Positions 8,564-15,547 of a stretch of 22,034 bases of DNA are shown piece after piece. This DNA comes from Candidatus Omnitrophica bacterium 4484_49. Its GTDB lineage: Bacteria > Omnitrophota > Gorgyraeia > Kaelpiales > Kaelpiaceae. Within the stretch, counting starts at the first letter, position 1, and every line of letters begins with the position of its first letter. The notes beneath the pieces were generated by a model. That model worked only from the letters and a program-made list of their open reading frames with translations. It searched no databases and was not told the DNA's origin. A program made the translations under genes and the position numbers. The stretch covers positions 1 through 22,034 of the forward strand of contig NATI01000003.1 of NCBI GenBank assembly GCA_002085265.1, read 5' to 3'.

Positions 8564-9140
8564 AGTGCTAAAAAGTTTGAGCCAGGATTATCGGATTTTT
8601 GTCTCCCGGATACTGGTGTCTAAATATCCGATATTGGCGCTGATGGAAGACGATGCTAATTTTCTTCTTGTAGAATGTTTGACAGATGGGAATCGTGATT
8701 ATATTGATGCACATCTGGTCTGGTTTTATACTAATTTGAAGAGTTTAAAAATTAGATTCCATATCTCTCCACTTAAGGAGGAAAAGATTTTATTTATAAC
8801 CCTGCGGCCAATGACAATTGAACTTCAACTCCCCAGTCTGAATTCTGATATGGAATTTTTTCTTTACACTCAGGGAGAACTGAGTCCGTTTTCAGATTAT
8901 GTAATAAACTTGGACCTCTGTCGGGAGTTTTTGTGGAAAATCACCAGTAAAAAACTGAGGAGGAAAGCGCAAATTTTGTTGGAAAATATAACTGGCTCTC
9001 CACCTGTAGTGTGTAAAAGGAAGGGAAGAAATTATCTTCAGATATCGACTGAAGATGGGTTTCACAATTTCTATTTTCTAACTACAAAAATTCTATACCA
9101 CAAAGGACCAGCCCCTTTTTCTCCAATTGTTATTTCCTGA
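8526..9140 (+). CDS. Hypothetical protein of unknown function
   Basis: A 204-residue protein I do not recognise. It has no signal peptide, no membrane helix and no Cys or His cluster. The sequence alternates predicted strands (YRIFVSRILV, ILALMEDDANFLLVECL, EKILFITLRPMTIELQLP) with a basic helix (LCREFLWKITSKKLRRKAQIL) in the middle. Codon use resembles the neighbours, and the frame is open through its full length despite a 38-base overlap with pgsA, both of which support a real gene. It is the last gene before the heat-shock promoter and probably belongs to the rimO-pgsA transcription unit. No function is proposed; context alone (translation and lipid genes upstream) is too generic to assign one. 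Confidence 0.7.
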   Translation: MSTIIESYSIEGKVLKSLSQDYRIFVSRILVSKYPILALMEDDANFLLVECLTDGNRDYIDAHLVWFYTNLKSLKIRFHISPLKEEKILFITLRPMTIELQLPSLNSDMEFFLYTQGELSPFSDYVINLDLCREFLWKITSKKLRRKAQILLENITGSPPVVCKRKGRNYLQISTEDGFHNFYFLTTKILYHKGPAPFSPIVIS

Positions 9141-9158
9141 AAATATCAAATAAGGGTC

Positions 9159-9187
9159 TTGACATTGGAAAAGGAGGTTTATATAAT
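9159..9187 (+). promoter_or_regulatory. Consensus sigma-70-type promoter of the hrcA operon
   Basis: A perfect TTGACA (9159-9164) and a perfect TATAAT (9182-9187) are 17 bases apart. The expected transcription start falls near 9194, inside the CIRCE operator that begins four bases after the -10 box. Bound HrcA would therefore block initiation. This is the strongest promoter match in the window, as expected for a repressor-controlled chaperone operon. Confidence 0.85.
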
Positions 9188-9190
9188 GTC

Positions 9191-9217
9191 TTAGCACTCT
9201 AATTTTAAGAGTGCTAA
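9191..9217 (+). promoter_or_regulatory. CIRCE operator (HrcA binding site)
   Basis: A perfect inverted repeat, TTAGCACTC (9191-9199), nine-base spacer, GAGTGCTAA (9209-9217), identical to the CIRCE consensus. HrcA binds this element as DNA and represses chaperone genes until heat stress. It sits between the promoter and hrcA, so hrcA controls its own operon. The right arm shares its end with the start of the ribosome binding site region. Confidence 0.97.
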
Positions 9218-9223
9218 AGGAGG
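9218..9223 (+). promoter_or_regulatory. Ribosome binding site of hrcA
   Basis: AGGAGG lies seven bases before the ATG at 9231 and starts directly after the right arm of CIRCE. If the CIRCE arms also pair in the mRNA leader, the hairpin would sit beside this site. Confidence 0.85.
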
Positions 9224-9230
9224 TAGGAAG

Positions 9231-10280
9231 ATGCTTGAGCCCAGAGAAGTAGAGGAAAGGAGAAGGAAAATTTTAGCAGGCATTGTCAGGACTTATATAG
9301 AGACAGGGATGCCTGTGGCTTCTAAGTTGCTGGTGTCCAAGTATCGTTTAGGGTTAAGTTCTGCTACTGTAAGGAACATTATGGCAGATCTGGAGAAACT
9401 GGGTTATATTACACATCCCCATACTTCTGCTGGAAGAGTTCCCACAGATAAAGGATATAGGTATTATGTGGATATGCTTATGGAGGAGGAGCAGCTTACC
9501 CCTGTGGAGAAGAGGAAAATTTTAATGCAGCTTTTAAATTCTCAGTATGAGGAGATAGAAAATCTCATGGAAGAGGCATTGGATATTGTCTGTAATTATA
9601 CACGTCAGCTATCATTTCTATTTTATAATCGTGAAAACAGTATCTATGTTGAAAAGATAAATCTAATTCCCATTACCAGAAATAAAATTTTAGTGGTGAT
9701 TATAACTGAGTCTGGAGATGTCCTGCATTTCTTCCTGGAGGGGGAGGAGTTGCCTTTGCATGAAAAACTTGAGAAATTTACTAATTTTCTAAATTCCGAA
9801 TTTAAAGGGCTGTCTATCACAAATATAAAAGGTAAGATTAAAACCAAACTTATATCTTCTCCCGATCCTCTGTATAGTATGTTTTCTTCTTATCTTAAGC
9901 TGTTTTACAAAATTCTTGATTCTATACAGGGTAAACAATTGCTCTATCAGGGTACGAAAAATCTGGTGGATTCTGGGCTCTCCGGGGATATTTTAAATTT
10001 GAGTTCAATTTTGACTGCTCTCGAGGAAAAAACTGGATTGATAAAATTACTGGAGGGTGATTTGAAGAAAGGGGATATCAATATTTATATCGGAGAAGAA
10101 AATTTATGTAACTTTATCTCCGAATGTAGTATAATTACCGCCAGATATAAACTTCACGGTAAACCTTTGGGCACTATAGGAATTTTAGGACCGAAGAGAA
10201 TTTATTATTCTCGGGTTGTATCAGTGGTGAAATATGTAGCGGATGTTTTGACTCAAGCAATTGAAGGCATGATTTTCTAA
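9231..10280 (+). CDS. hrcA: Heat-inducible transcription repressor HrcA
   Basis: Represses CIRCE-bearing operons; it needs GroEL to fold, which links repression to chaperone supply. The 349-residue protein has an N-terminal winged helix (~1-80) with SSATVRNIMADLEKLGYI and the wing HTSAGRVPTDKGYRYYVD. The central domain contains LVVIITESGDVLHFFLEG, and the C-terminal segment GTIGILGPKRIYYSRVVSVV is the conserved end of the family. The start is fixed by AGGAGG seven bases upstream and by the perfect CIRCE in the leader. It is the first gene of the hrcA-grpE-dnaK-dnaJ order; grpE starts two bases after its stop codon. Confidence 0.97.
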   Translation: MLEPREVEERRRKILAGIVRTYIETGMPVASKLLVSKYRLGLSSATVRNIMADLEKLGYITHPHTSAGRVPTDKGYRYYVDMLMEEEQLTPVEKRKILMQLLNSQYEEIENLMEEALDIVCNYTRQLSFLFYNRENSIYVEKINLIPITRNKILVVIITESGDVLHFFLEGEELPLHEKLEKFTNFLNSEFKGLSITNIKGKIKTKLISSPDPLYSMFSSYLKLFYKILDSIQGKQLLYQGTKNLVDSGLSGDILNLSSILTALEEKTGLIKLLEGDLKKGDINIYIGEENLCNFISECSIITARYKLHGKPLGTIGILGPKRIYYSRVVSVVKYVADVLTQAIEGMIF

Positions 10281-10282
10281 AA

Positions 10283-10912
10283 ATGAAAAGAGAGGAAGCA
10301 AAACACAACGATACTCAGGAAATGAAGCCTGAAAAGCAGGTTCCAGAGAGGGAACAGGAGCCTGGCGAGCAGAAGAAATTGATGCAGGAGGAGTATGAAA
10401 AAATGGCTGCTCAGGTTCAGGAATTTAAAGATAAGTGGATGAGGGCAGCAGCAGAATTGGAGAATGCTAAAAAACGCTGGCAGAAAGAGAAGGAGGAGGT
10501 ACTTCTGTTTGGAAATAGTCAGCTTATCTCTGCACTGCTTCCTGTACTTGACCACTTTGATAAGGCGTTAGAGGGTGTACCGGAGGAAAAGAATGAATTC
10601 CAGCAGGGAATAGAGTTGATTTACAGAGAATTGAAAAATATTTTAAATAAATTTGGGCTGGAGAAGATTACAGATCTGGAAGGTAAGGATTTTGATCCTT
10701 TTGAGCAGGAAGCCATAAGTTATGAGGAACATGAGGAAATTCCAGAGGGAAAGGTTATCGAGGTAGTGAGGGCAGGATATAGATTTCAGAACCGGCTTCT
10801 GCGTCCTGCCTTGGTGAAAGTTTCTAAGGGGAAAAAGAAGGAAATAACTGAGAATGGGAATTCGGGAAATCAACAGGGAGGTGATAAAAATGGCCAAGGC
10901 GATAGGAATTGA
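10283..10912 (+). CDS. grpE: Nucleotide exchange factor GrpE
   Basis: Releases ADP from DnaK and so resets the chaperone cycle. The 209-residue protein begins with an acidic and basic, Gln/Glu-rich low-complexity segment (~1-40). A long coiled-coil helix follows (FKDKWMRAAAELENAKKRWQ), then a four-helix region (LLPVLDHFDKAL) and the C-terminal beta domain with YRFQNRLLRPALVKV. The last ~20 residues are hydrophilic and overlap the start of dnaK by 23 bases. The ATG comes two bases after the hrcA stop and has only a weak ribosome site (GAAGG some 16 bases upstream), so translation is probably coupled to hrcA. Confidence 0.96.
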   Translation: MKREEAKHNDTQEMKPEKQVPEREQEPGEQKKLMQEEYEKMAAQVQEFKDKWMRAAAELENAKKRWQKEKEEVLLFGNSQLISALLPVLDHFDKALEGVPEEKNEFQQGIELIYRELKNILNKFGLEKITDLEGKDFDPFEQEAISYEEHEEIPEGKVIEVVRAGYRFQNRLLRPALVKVSKGKKKEITENGNSGNQQGGDKNGQGDRN

Positions 10913-12818
10913 TCTCGGGACAACCAATTCAGTGATTGCGGTGTTTGATGGTGGTGAACCTAAAGTGATTTCTAATAGAGAGGGTTCGCGGCTTACACCT
11001 TCGGTAGTGGCATTTACCAAAACTGGAGAAATACTTGTGGGAGGCCCTGCAAAAAGGCAGGCGGTAACAAATGCCGAGAATACCGTGTTCTCCATAAAGA
11101 GATTTATGGGGCGGAGGTACGAGGAAGTTACCGAAGAGATGAAGATGGTTCCTTATAAAGTGATAAAGGCTCCTAATGGCGATGCTCGTGTCCAGATAGG
11201 GGAGAAAGCTTACTCTCCTCCAGAAATCTCGGCTATGATTTTGAGAAAGTTGAAAGAGGATGCTGAGGAATATCTGGGGGAGAAGATAACCAAGGCAGTG
11301 ATTACAGTTCCGGCATATTTCAATGACAGCCAGCGTCAGGCTACCAAAGATGCAGGTACAATAGCAGGATTGGAAGTATTGAGAATCATTAACGAGCCTA
11401 CAGCAGCAGCATTGGCTTACGGCCTGGACAAAAAAAAGGGTGGCAAGGTTGCAGTGTATGATTTAGGGGGTGGAACATTTGATATATCTATACTGGAAAT
11501 AGGAGAGGGTGTTTTTGAAGTTAAAGCTACCTGTGGAGATACTCATCTGGGTGGGGATAATATTGACCAGAGAATCATTGACTGGATTGCAGATGAGTTC
11601 CAGAAAGAGCATGGTATCAATCTCAGGCAAGACAGGATGGCTCTCCAGAGATTAAAAGAAGCGGCAGAAAAAGCTAAGTGTGAACTTTCTTTCAGCCTTC
11701 AGACGGAGATAAATTTGCCGTTTATAACTGCTGATCAGAATGGCCCTAAACATTTGACCATGACCCTTACGCGGGCAAAACTGGAATCGATGTGTCTTGA
11801 CCTTCTGGAAAGGACTATCGAGCCTTGCAAACAGGCTTTGAAGGATGCCAAACTTACCCCTGAGGATATAGATGAAGTCATCCTGGTTGGTGGCCAGACG
11901 CGAATGCCCAAAGTCCAGGAGATTGTGAAGGAAGTTTTTGGTAGAGAACCCCACAAAGGGATAAACCCTGATGAGGTTGTTGCTCTGGGTGCTGCTATTC
12001 AGGCAGGAGTAATCCTGGGCGAGGTGAAAGATATATTGCTTCTGGATGTGACTCCTCTTTCTCTGGGTGTGGAGACGCTGGGAGGAGTTATGACTGTGCT
12101 TATTCCCAGAAATACCACAATCCCTACACGAAAAAGTGAAATTTTTACCACGGCAGCCGATAATCAGACAAATGTGGAGATTCATGTGCTTCAGGGGGAG
12201 AGACCGATGGCAAAGGATAACCGGACTCTGGGAAGATTTATTCTGGAAGGGATTCCTCCTGCACCCAGAGGGGTTCCTCAAATTGAGGTTACATTTGACA
12301 TCGATGCCAATGGCATTCTTCATGTCACAGCCAAGGATAAGGCTACAGGGAAGGAAAGAAAGATAAGAATTGAGTCATCTTCGGGTTTGAGCAAAGAAGA
12401 AGTTGAGAAATTGGTGAGAGATGCTGAGGCTCATGCTGAGGAGGATAAAAGGAAAAAAGAACTGGTGGAAGTGCGTAACGAACTCGATGGTGTAATTTAT
12501 AGCACTGAAAAAGCACTTAAAGAATTTGGAGACAAAATTTCTGAATCTGATAAGAAAGCCATTGAGGAATCTCTTAATAAAGCAAAACAGAAGCTTACAT
12601 CAGAGGATATTCAGGAGATAAAGAATGCCAAAGATGAGCTTCTAAAGGCTTCTCATAAACTCGCTGAGGAGATGTATAAGAAAACTGCTCAGGAACAACA
12701 GCAGGCTACTTCCACTCCTTCTTCTAAGGAAGAAGAGCAGCCTCAGAGCCAGAGTGGCGAAGAGAAAGAGAAAAAAGGTCCTGAAGATGTTATAGATGCT
12801 GAGTATAAAGAGGAATAA
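10890..12818 (+). CDS. dnaK: Molecular chaperone DnaK (Hsp70)
   Basis: ATP-driven chaperone that binds exposed hydrophobic segments. The 642-residue protein has the phosphate loop GIDLGTTNS near the N terminus, NEPTAAALAYGLD, VYDLGGGTFDIS, ILVGGQTRMPKVQ and the interdomain linker DILLLDVTPLSLG. The substrate-binding domain, helical lid and acidic EEE-rich tail are complete. An in-frame ATG at 10854 would add 12 residues, but GGGAGG lies a few bases before 10890 and the protein then starts MAKAIGID as in the family. The region RRYEEVTEEMKMVPYKVIKAP matches the insertion present in diderm DnaK and missing from Bacillus-type DnaK. It overlaps grpE by 23 bases; dnaJ follows after five bases. Confidence 0.98.
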   Translation: MAKAIGIDLGTTNSVIAVFDGGEPKVISNREGSRLTPSVVAFTKTGEILVGGPAKRQAVTNAENTVFSIKRFMGRRYEEVTEEMKMVPYKVIKAPNGDARVQIGEKAYSPPEISAMILRKLKEDAEEYLGEKITKAVITVPAYFNDSQRQATKDAGTIAGLEVLRIINEPTAAALAYGLDKKKGGKVAVYDLGGGTFDISILEIGEGVFEVKATCGDTHLGGDNIDQRIIDWIADEFQKEHGINLRQDRMALQRLKEAAEKAKCELSFSLQTEINLPFITADQNGPKHLTMTLTRAKLESMCLDLLERTIEPCKQALKDAKLTPEDIDEVILVGGQTRMPKVQEIVKEVFGREPHKGINPDEVVALGAAIQAGVILGEVKDILLLDVTPLSLGVETLGGVMTVLIPRNTTIPTRKSEIFTTAADNQTNVEIHVLQGERPMAKDNRTLGRFILEGIPPAPRGVPQIEVTFDIDANGILHVTAKDKATGKERKIRIESSSGLSKEEVEKLVRDAEAHAEEDKRKKELVEVRNELDGVIYSTEKALKEFGDKISESDKKAIEESLNKAKQKLTSEDIQEIKNAKDELLKASHKLAEEMYKKTAQEQQQATSTPSSKEEEQPQSQSGEEKEKKGPEDVIDAEYKEE

Positions 12819-12823
12819 TTTTA

Positions 12824-13963
12824 ATGAAAAAGGATTACTACGAAATTTTGGGGGTATCCCGGAATGCCTCCAAGGAAGAAATTAAACAGGCCTATCGCAG
12901 GCTTGCCATGCAATATCATCCTGATCGGGTGCCTCCGGAGAGGAAGAAGGAGGCTGAAGAGAAGTTTAAAGAGATATCAGAAGCATATGCTGTACTCTCA
13001 GATGATCGCAAACGTGCCCAGTATGACCAGTTCGGTCATGCCGGTATAGATTCCCAATACACCTATGAGGATTTATTTCGGGGGGTGGATTTCTCCAGCA
13101 TATTTGAAGATTTAGGTTTTGGCACTTCAATTTTTGAAGACCTGTTTTCTGAATTTGGCTTTTTTAGTCCCCGAACTCGCACCCGCACTACTGGAGGAAG
13201 AAAAGGTAGGGATTTGGAGTTCAATATGGAGATAGATTTTAAAGAAGCGGTAAATGGAACTACCAAGTCCATAACTTTTCCTTCTTATGAGGTTTGTCCT
13301 CGGTGTTCTGGGACCGGAGCCAGATCCGGTAAACTGGAAGTTTGTCCTCAATGTGGAGGGAGAGGAACTGTAAGTATGCAAAAGGCCTTTTTCTCTTTAA
13401 CAACTACATGTCATCGATGTCGAGGGACCGGTAAGGTGATTCTCCATCCCTGTAGTCATTGTGCGGGAACAGGAAGGATAAGGGAACAGAAGAAGATAGA
13501 AGTAAAAGTTCCTCCGGGAGTGGATGATGGCACGGTATTGCGGATAGGGGGTAAGGGAGAATCAGGGATAAATGGTGGTCCACCAGGAGATCTTTACTTG
13601 GTAATAAGGGTGAAGCCTCACCCCTTCTTTCAAAGGAAAGGTAAGGATATATACTGCCGAATACCCCTTACTTTGCAGGAAGCAATTTTTGGAGGTGAAG
13701 TTGAAGTCCCCACAATAGATGGCAAGGTGAAGATGAAAATCCCCCCTGGGACTCAATCCGGGAAAATATTCAGATTACGAGGAAAGGGAGTATATGATTC
13801 TCGAAGTTCCCTGAAGGGTGACCAGCTGGTAGAGGTGTATGTGGAAGTTCCCTCTCATCTTACAAGGGAGGAAAAAAAAGAACTGGAGTCCGTAATTAAA
13901 AGTATTTCCGACCAGGCATATCCTGAAAAGCAGAAATTTTTGCAGGAATTGAGAAATCTGTGA
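12824..13963 (+). CDS. dnaJ: Chaperone protein DnaJ
   Basis: Co-chaperone that delivers substrates to DnaK and triggers its ATPase. The 379 residues show a J domain (1-70) with HPD at 32-34, and a Phe-rich linker (~75-120) in place of a usual Gly/Phe region. The zinc-binding domain has four CxxCxGxG repeats (C158/C161, C174/C177, C196/C199, C210/C213), followed by the C-terminal beta domains (VPPGVDDGTVLRIGGKGE, HPFFQRKGKDIYC). All eight zinc cysteines are present, so it is a class I DnaJ. The linker is glycine-poor and repeats SIFEDL twice. The ATG is preceded by GAGG at a good distance. Its stop overlaps the next start (GTGA). Confidence 0.97.
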   Translation: MKKDYYEILGVSRNASKEEIKQAYRRLAMQYHPDRVPPERKKEAEEKFKEISEAYAVLSDDRKRAQYDQFGHAGIDSQYTYEDLFRGVDFSSIFEDLGFGTSIFEDLFSEFGFFSPRTRTRTTGGRKGRDLEFNMEIDFKEAVNGTTKSITFPSYEVCPRCSGTGARSGKLEVCPQCGGRGTVSMQKAFFSLTTTCHRCRGTGKVILHPCSHCAGTGRIREQKKIEVKVPPGVDDGTVLRIGGKGESGINGGPPGDLYLVIRVKPHPFFQRKGKDIYCRIPLTLQEAIFGGEVEVPTIDGKVKMKIPPGTQSGKIFRLRGKGVYDSRSSLKGDQLVEVYVEVPSHLTREEKKELESVIKSISDQAYPEKQKFLQELRNL

Positions 13964-14298
13964 TCCGAAAGATTATATATTTCTTGCTATTGTTCAGTTA
14001 CATGGGGGTTATTTTTTACCTTTCGTCGCTACCTCCTAAAGTTAAACTGGGTTCATTTGATTTTCCAATCCATGTTCTGGAATTTTTCCCTTTAGGAATT
14101 TTAACAGTTTTATTTTTAAAAGAGTTGAATTTACGAAACCCGTTTCTTTTTTCGTTTATTTTTTCTATTTTGTATGCTATAAGTGATGAAATTCATCAAA
14201 CTTTTATACCCGGCAGAAATGCAAGCGTAAAGGATGTAATTGCAGATTGTGTGGGGATTCTTATCGGGCTGTATATAGTTAAAAAATGGCAGAGATAA
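13960..14298 (+). CDS. VanZ-like family membrane protein
   Basis: A 112-residue membrane protein with about four hydrophobic helices (~5-22, 36-54, 61-76, 93-108). It carries the VanZ-family signature: H38 and E41 in the second helix, then SDEIHQTFIPGRNASVKDVIAD (D76, E77, H79, Q80, P84-G85-R86, D92, D96). VanZ of enterococci gives low teicoplanin resistance, but most homologues have no known function, so a resistance role is not claimed. The start is a GTG overlapping the dnaJ stop codon by four bases, with GCAGGAA about 11 bases upstream. The last 13 bases overlap the next gene, so it is almost certainly co-transcribed with the chaperone genes. Confidence 0.85.
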   Translation: MIRKIIYFLLLFSYMGVIFYLSSLPPKVKLGSFDFPIHVLEFFPLGILTVLFLKELNLRNPFLFSFIFSILYAISDEIHQTFIPGRNASVKDVIADCVGILIGLYIVKKWQR

Positions 14299-15500
14299 AG
14301 GAATTCAAAGCGATATACTATAACCCTGGACGGGTATCTTTATCAAACGTGGTCTCTCCTCCTTACGACATAATCGATGATGAGAAAAAGAAGTATCTCA
14401 ACTCGCTTTCGGAATACAATGTTGTAAGGTTGATTTTAAATGATTCTTCTCCCAATCCTTATCGGGAAGCAGCATGTCTGTTTGAGGACTGGCTTGCAAA
14501 GGGGATTTTGGTATTTGACGATCAGGAATCTTTATATATTTATGCTCAGAGATTTAGATATAATTCCCAGGAATATACTCGATATGGATTTATCGGTCTT
14601 CTGAAGTTGGAGGAGCCGGGTGATAAAGTTTTGCCTCATGAGCGGACTTACGCCGGGCCCAAGGAGGATAGATTTAAACTATTGAAAGAAGTAAGGGCTA
14701 ATCTTTCACCTGTATTTACAATTTTCCCTGATTCTGAAAAGAATGTCCTTAATTTACTTGTAAAAGTAGTGAGAGACATCCAGCCTCTTTTTAATTTTGA
14801 GTTTGACGATATGGAAAATACTGTATGGAAGATTTCTTCTCCTCAGGTTATTAGAAAAATAAAAACTGCTCTCAGAGACAAGCCAATCCTAATCGCTGAT
14901 GGGCACCATCGCTATGAGGTTGCTCTCTGGTATCGTAACTTAATGCGCTCCCAGGAAGATTTTCCTGAAGTGGAACCGTTCGATTATTGTATGTGCTATT
15001 TTGCCCCTATAGAGCAGGAAGGGCTTTTGATATTACCCACTCATCGTATGGTTAAATTAACCGCTCCTTGGGAAAGTTATAGAGCAAAATTGGAAGAGTC
15101 ATTTAATATAATTGAGGTAAAATCTGCTCAGGAATTATTTAAAGAGATGTCTGAAGGGGAGAAGAGATTTGGCTTTTACAATAAGAGATTTTATCTTCTG
15201 GAGTTTAGAGATAAGGAGATACTGCGGAAAGAAGAGCATCTCGATTTCTTAGATGTAAATATTTTACATAAATTTATTCTTGGTGAAATTATAAATTACA
15301 GAGGGGAAATTTCTTATATTGAAGATGCTTATCAGGCAATAAGATTGGTAGAGGAGGGAAAATATTCCGGAGTTTTCTTTTTAAATCCCACTCCAATAGC
15401 AGACATAATAAAGGTGGTCCAGCAGAACATGAGAATGCCTCAGAAGTCCACCTATTTCTATCCTAAGATTCTAACTGGTATTACATTCTACAAATTTTAA
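14286..15500 (+). CDS. DUF1015 family protein
   Basis: A 404-residue, probably cytosolic protein of the widespread DUF1015 family, whose function I do not know. Family patterns are clear: IKEFKAIYYNPG at the start, VVSPPYD (22-28), EYNVVRLIL, LYIYAQRF, HERTYAGPKEDR (118-129) and ADGHHRYEVALWYR (204-217). FLDVNILHKFILGE, GVFFLNPT and MPQKSTYFYPKILTGI complete it at the C terminus. The full length is present and no key block is missing. Polar conserved clusters (H118-E119, D205, H207-H208-R209) suggest an enzyme active site. It begins inside the VanZ-like gene (13-base overlap) without a ribosome site, so translation is likely coupled. It is the last gene of the hrcA-led unit before a new promoter. 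Confidence 0.88.
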   Translation: MAEIKEFKAIYYNPGRVSLSNVVSPPYDIIDDEKKKYLNSLSEYNVVRLILNDSSPNPYREAACLFEDWLAKGILVFDDQESLYIYAQRFRYNSQEYTRYGFIGLLKLEEPGDKVLPHERTYAGPKEDRFKLLKEVRANLSPVFTIFPDSEKNVLNLLVKVVRDIQPLFNFEFDDMENTVWKISSPQVIRKIKTALRDKPILIADGHHRYEVALWYRNLMRSQEDFPEVEPFDYCMCYFAPIEQEGLLILPTHRMVKLTAPWESYRAKLEESFNIIEVKSAQELFKEMSEGEKRFGFYNKRFYLLEFRDKEILRKEEHLDFLDVNILHKFILGEIINYRGEISYIEDAYQAIRLVEEGKYSGVFFLNPTPIADIIKVVQQNMRMPQKSTYFYPKILTGITFYKF

Positions 15501-15530
15501 TTGACATTTATTATACTTATATTCTATAAC
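15501..15530 (+). promoter_or_regulatory. Putative promoter of accD
   Basis: TTGACA (15501-15506) starts directly after the preceding stop codon. TATAAC (15525-15530) follows after 18 bases. The start of transcription would fall near 15537, just at the GAAGGGGG ribosome site (15532-15539) that serves the ATG at 15548. The leader would be about 11 bases. A slightly earlier start is possible because the spacer also has TATACT and TATATT. Confidence 0.55.
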
Positions 15531-15547
15531 TGAAGGGGGTTAGAAAA

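Noticed and set aside
9102..9120. Possible intrinsic terminator (AAAGG / CCTTT stem, seven-base loop, then T run)
   Set aside because: The stem has only five pairs, two of them G-C, and lies inside the coding end of the unknown gene. It is too weak to call without folding-energy support.
10854..10889. ATG start giving dnaK 12 extra residues
   Set aside because: The family starts at MAKAIGIDLGTTNS, and GGGAGG sits just before the ATG at 10890.
10643..11095. 150-codon minus-strand frame across the grpE/dnaK junction
   Set aside because: Shadow of two certain genes; composition is unlike a real protein.
11652..12323. 223-codon open frame on the minus strand inside dnaK
   Set aside because: It lies antisense to an unmistakable dnaK, has no family resemblance and no ribosome site; long antisense frames are common opposite conserved genes.
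13960..14298. Glycopeptide resistance role for the VanZ-like gene
   Set aside because: Only the family signature is present; no vanA/H/X/Y neighbours, and most VanZ-like proteins have no link to resistance.
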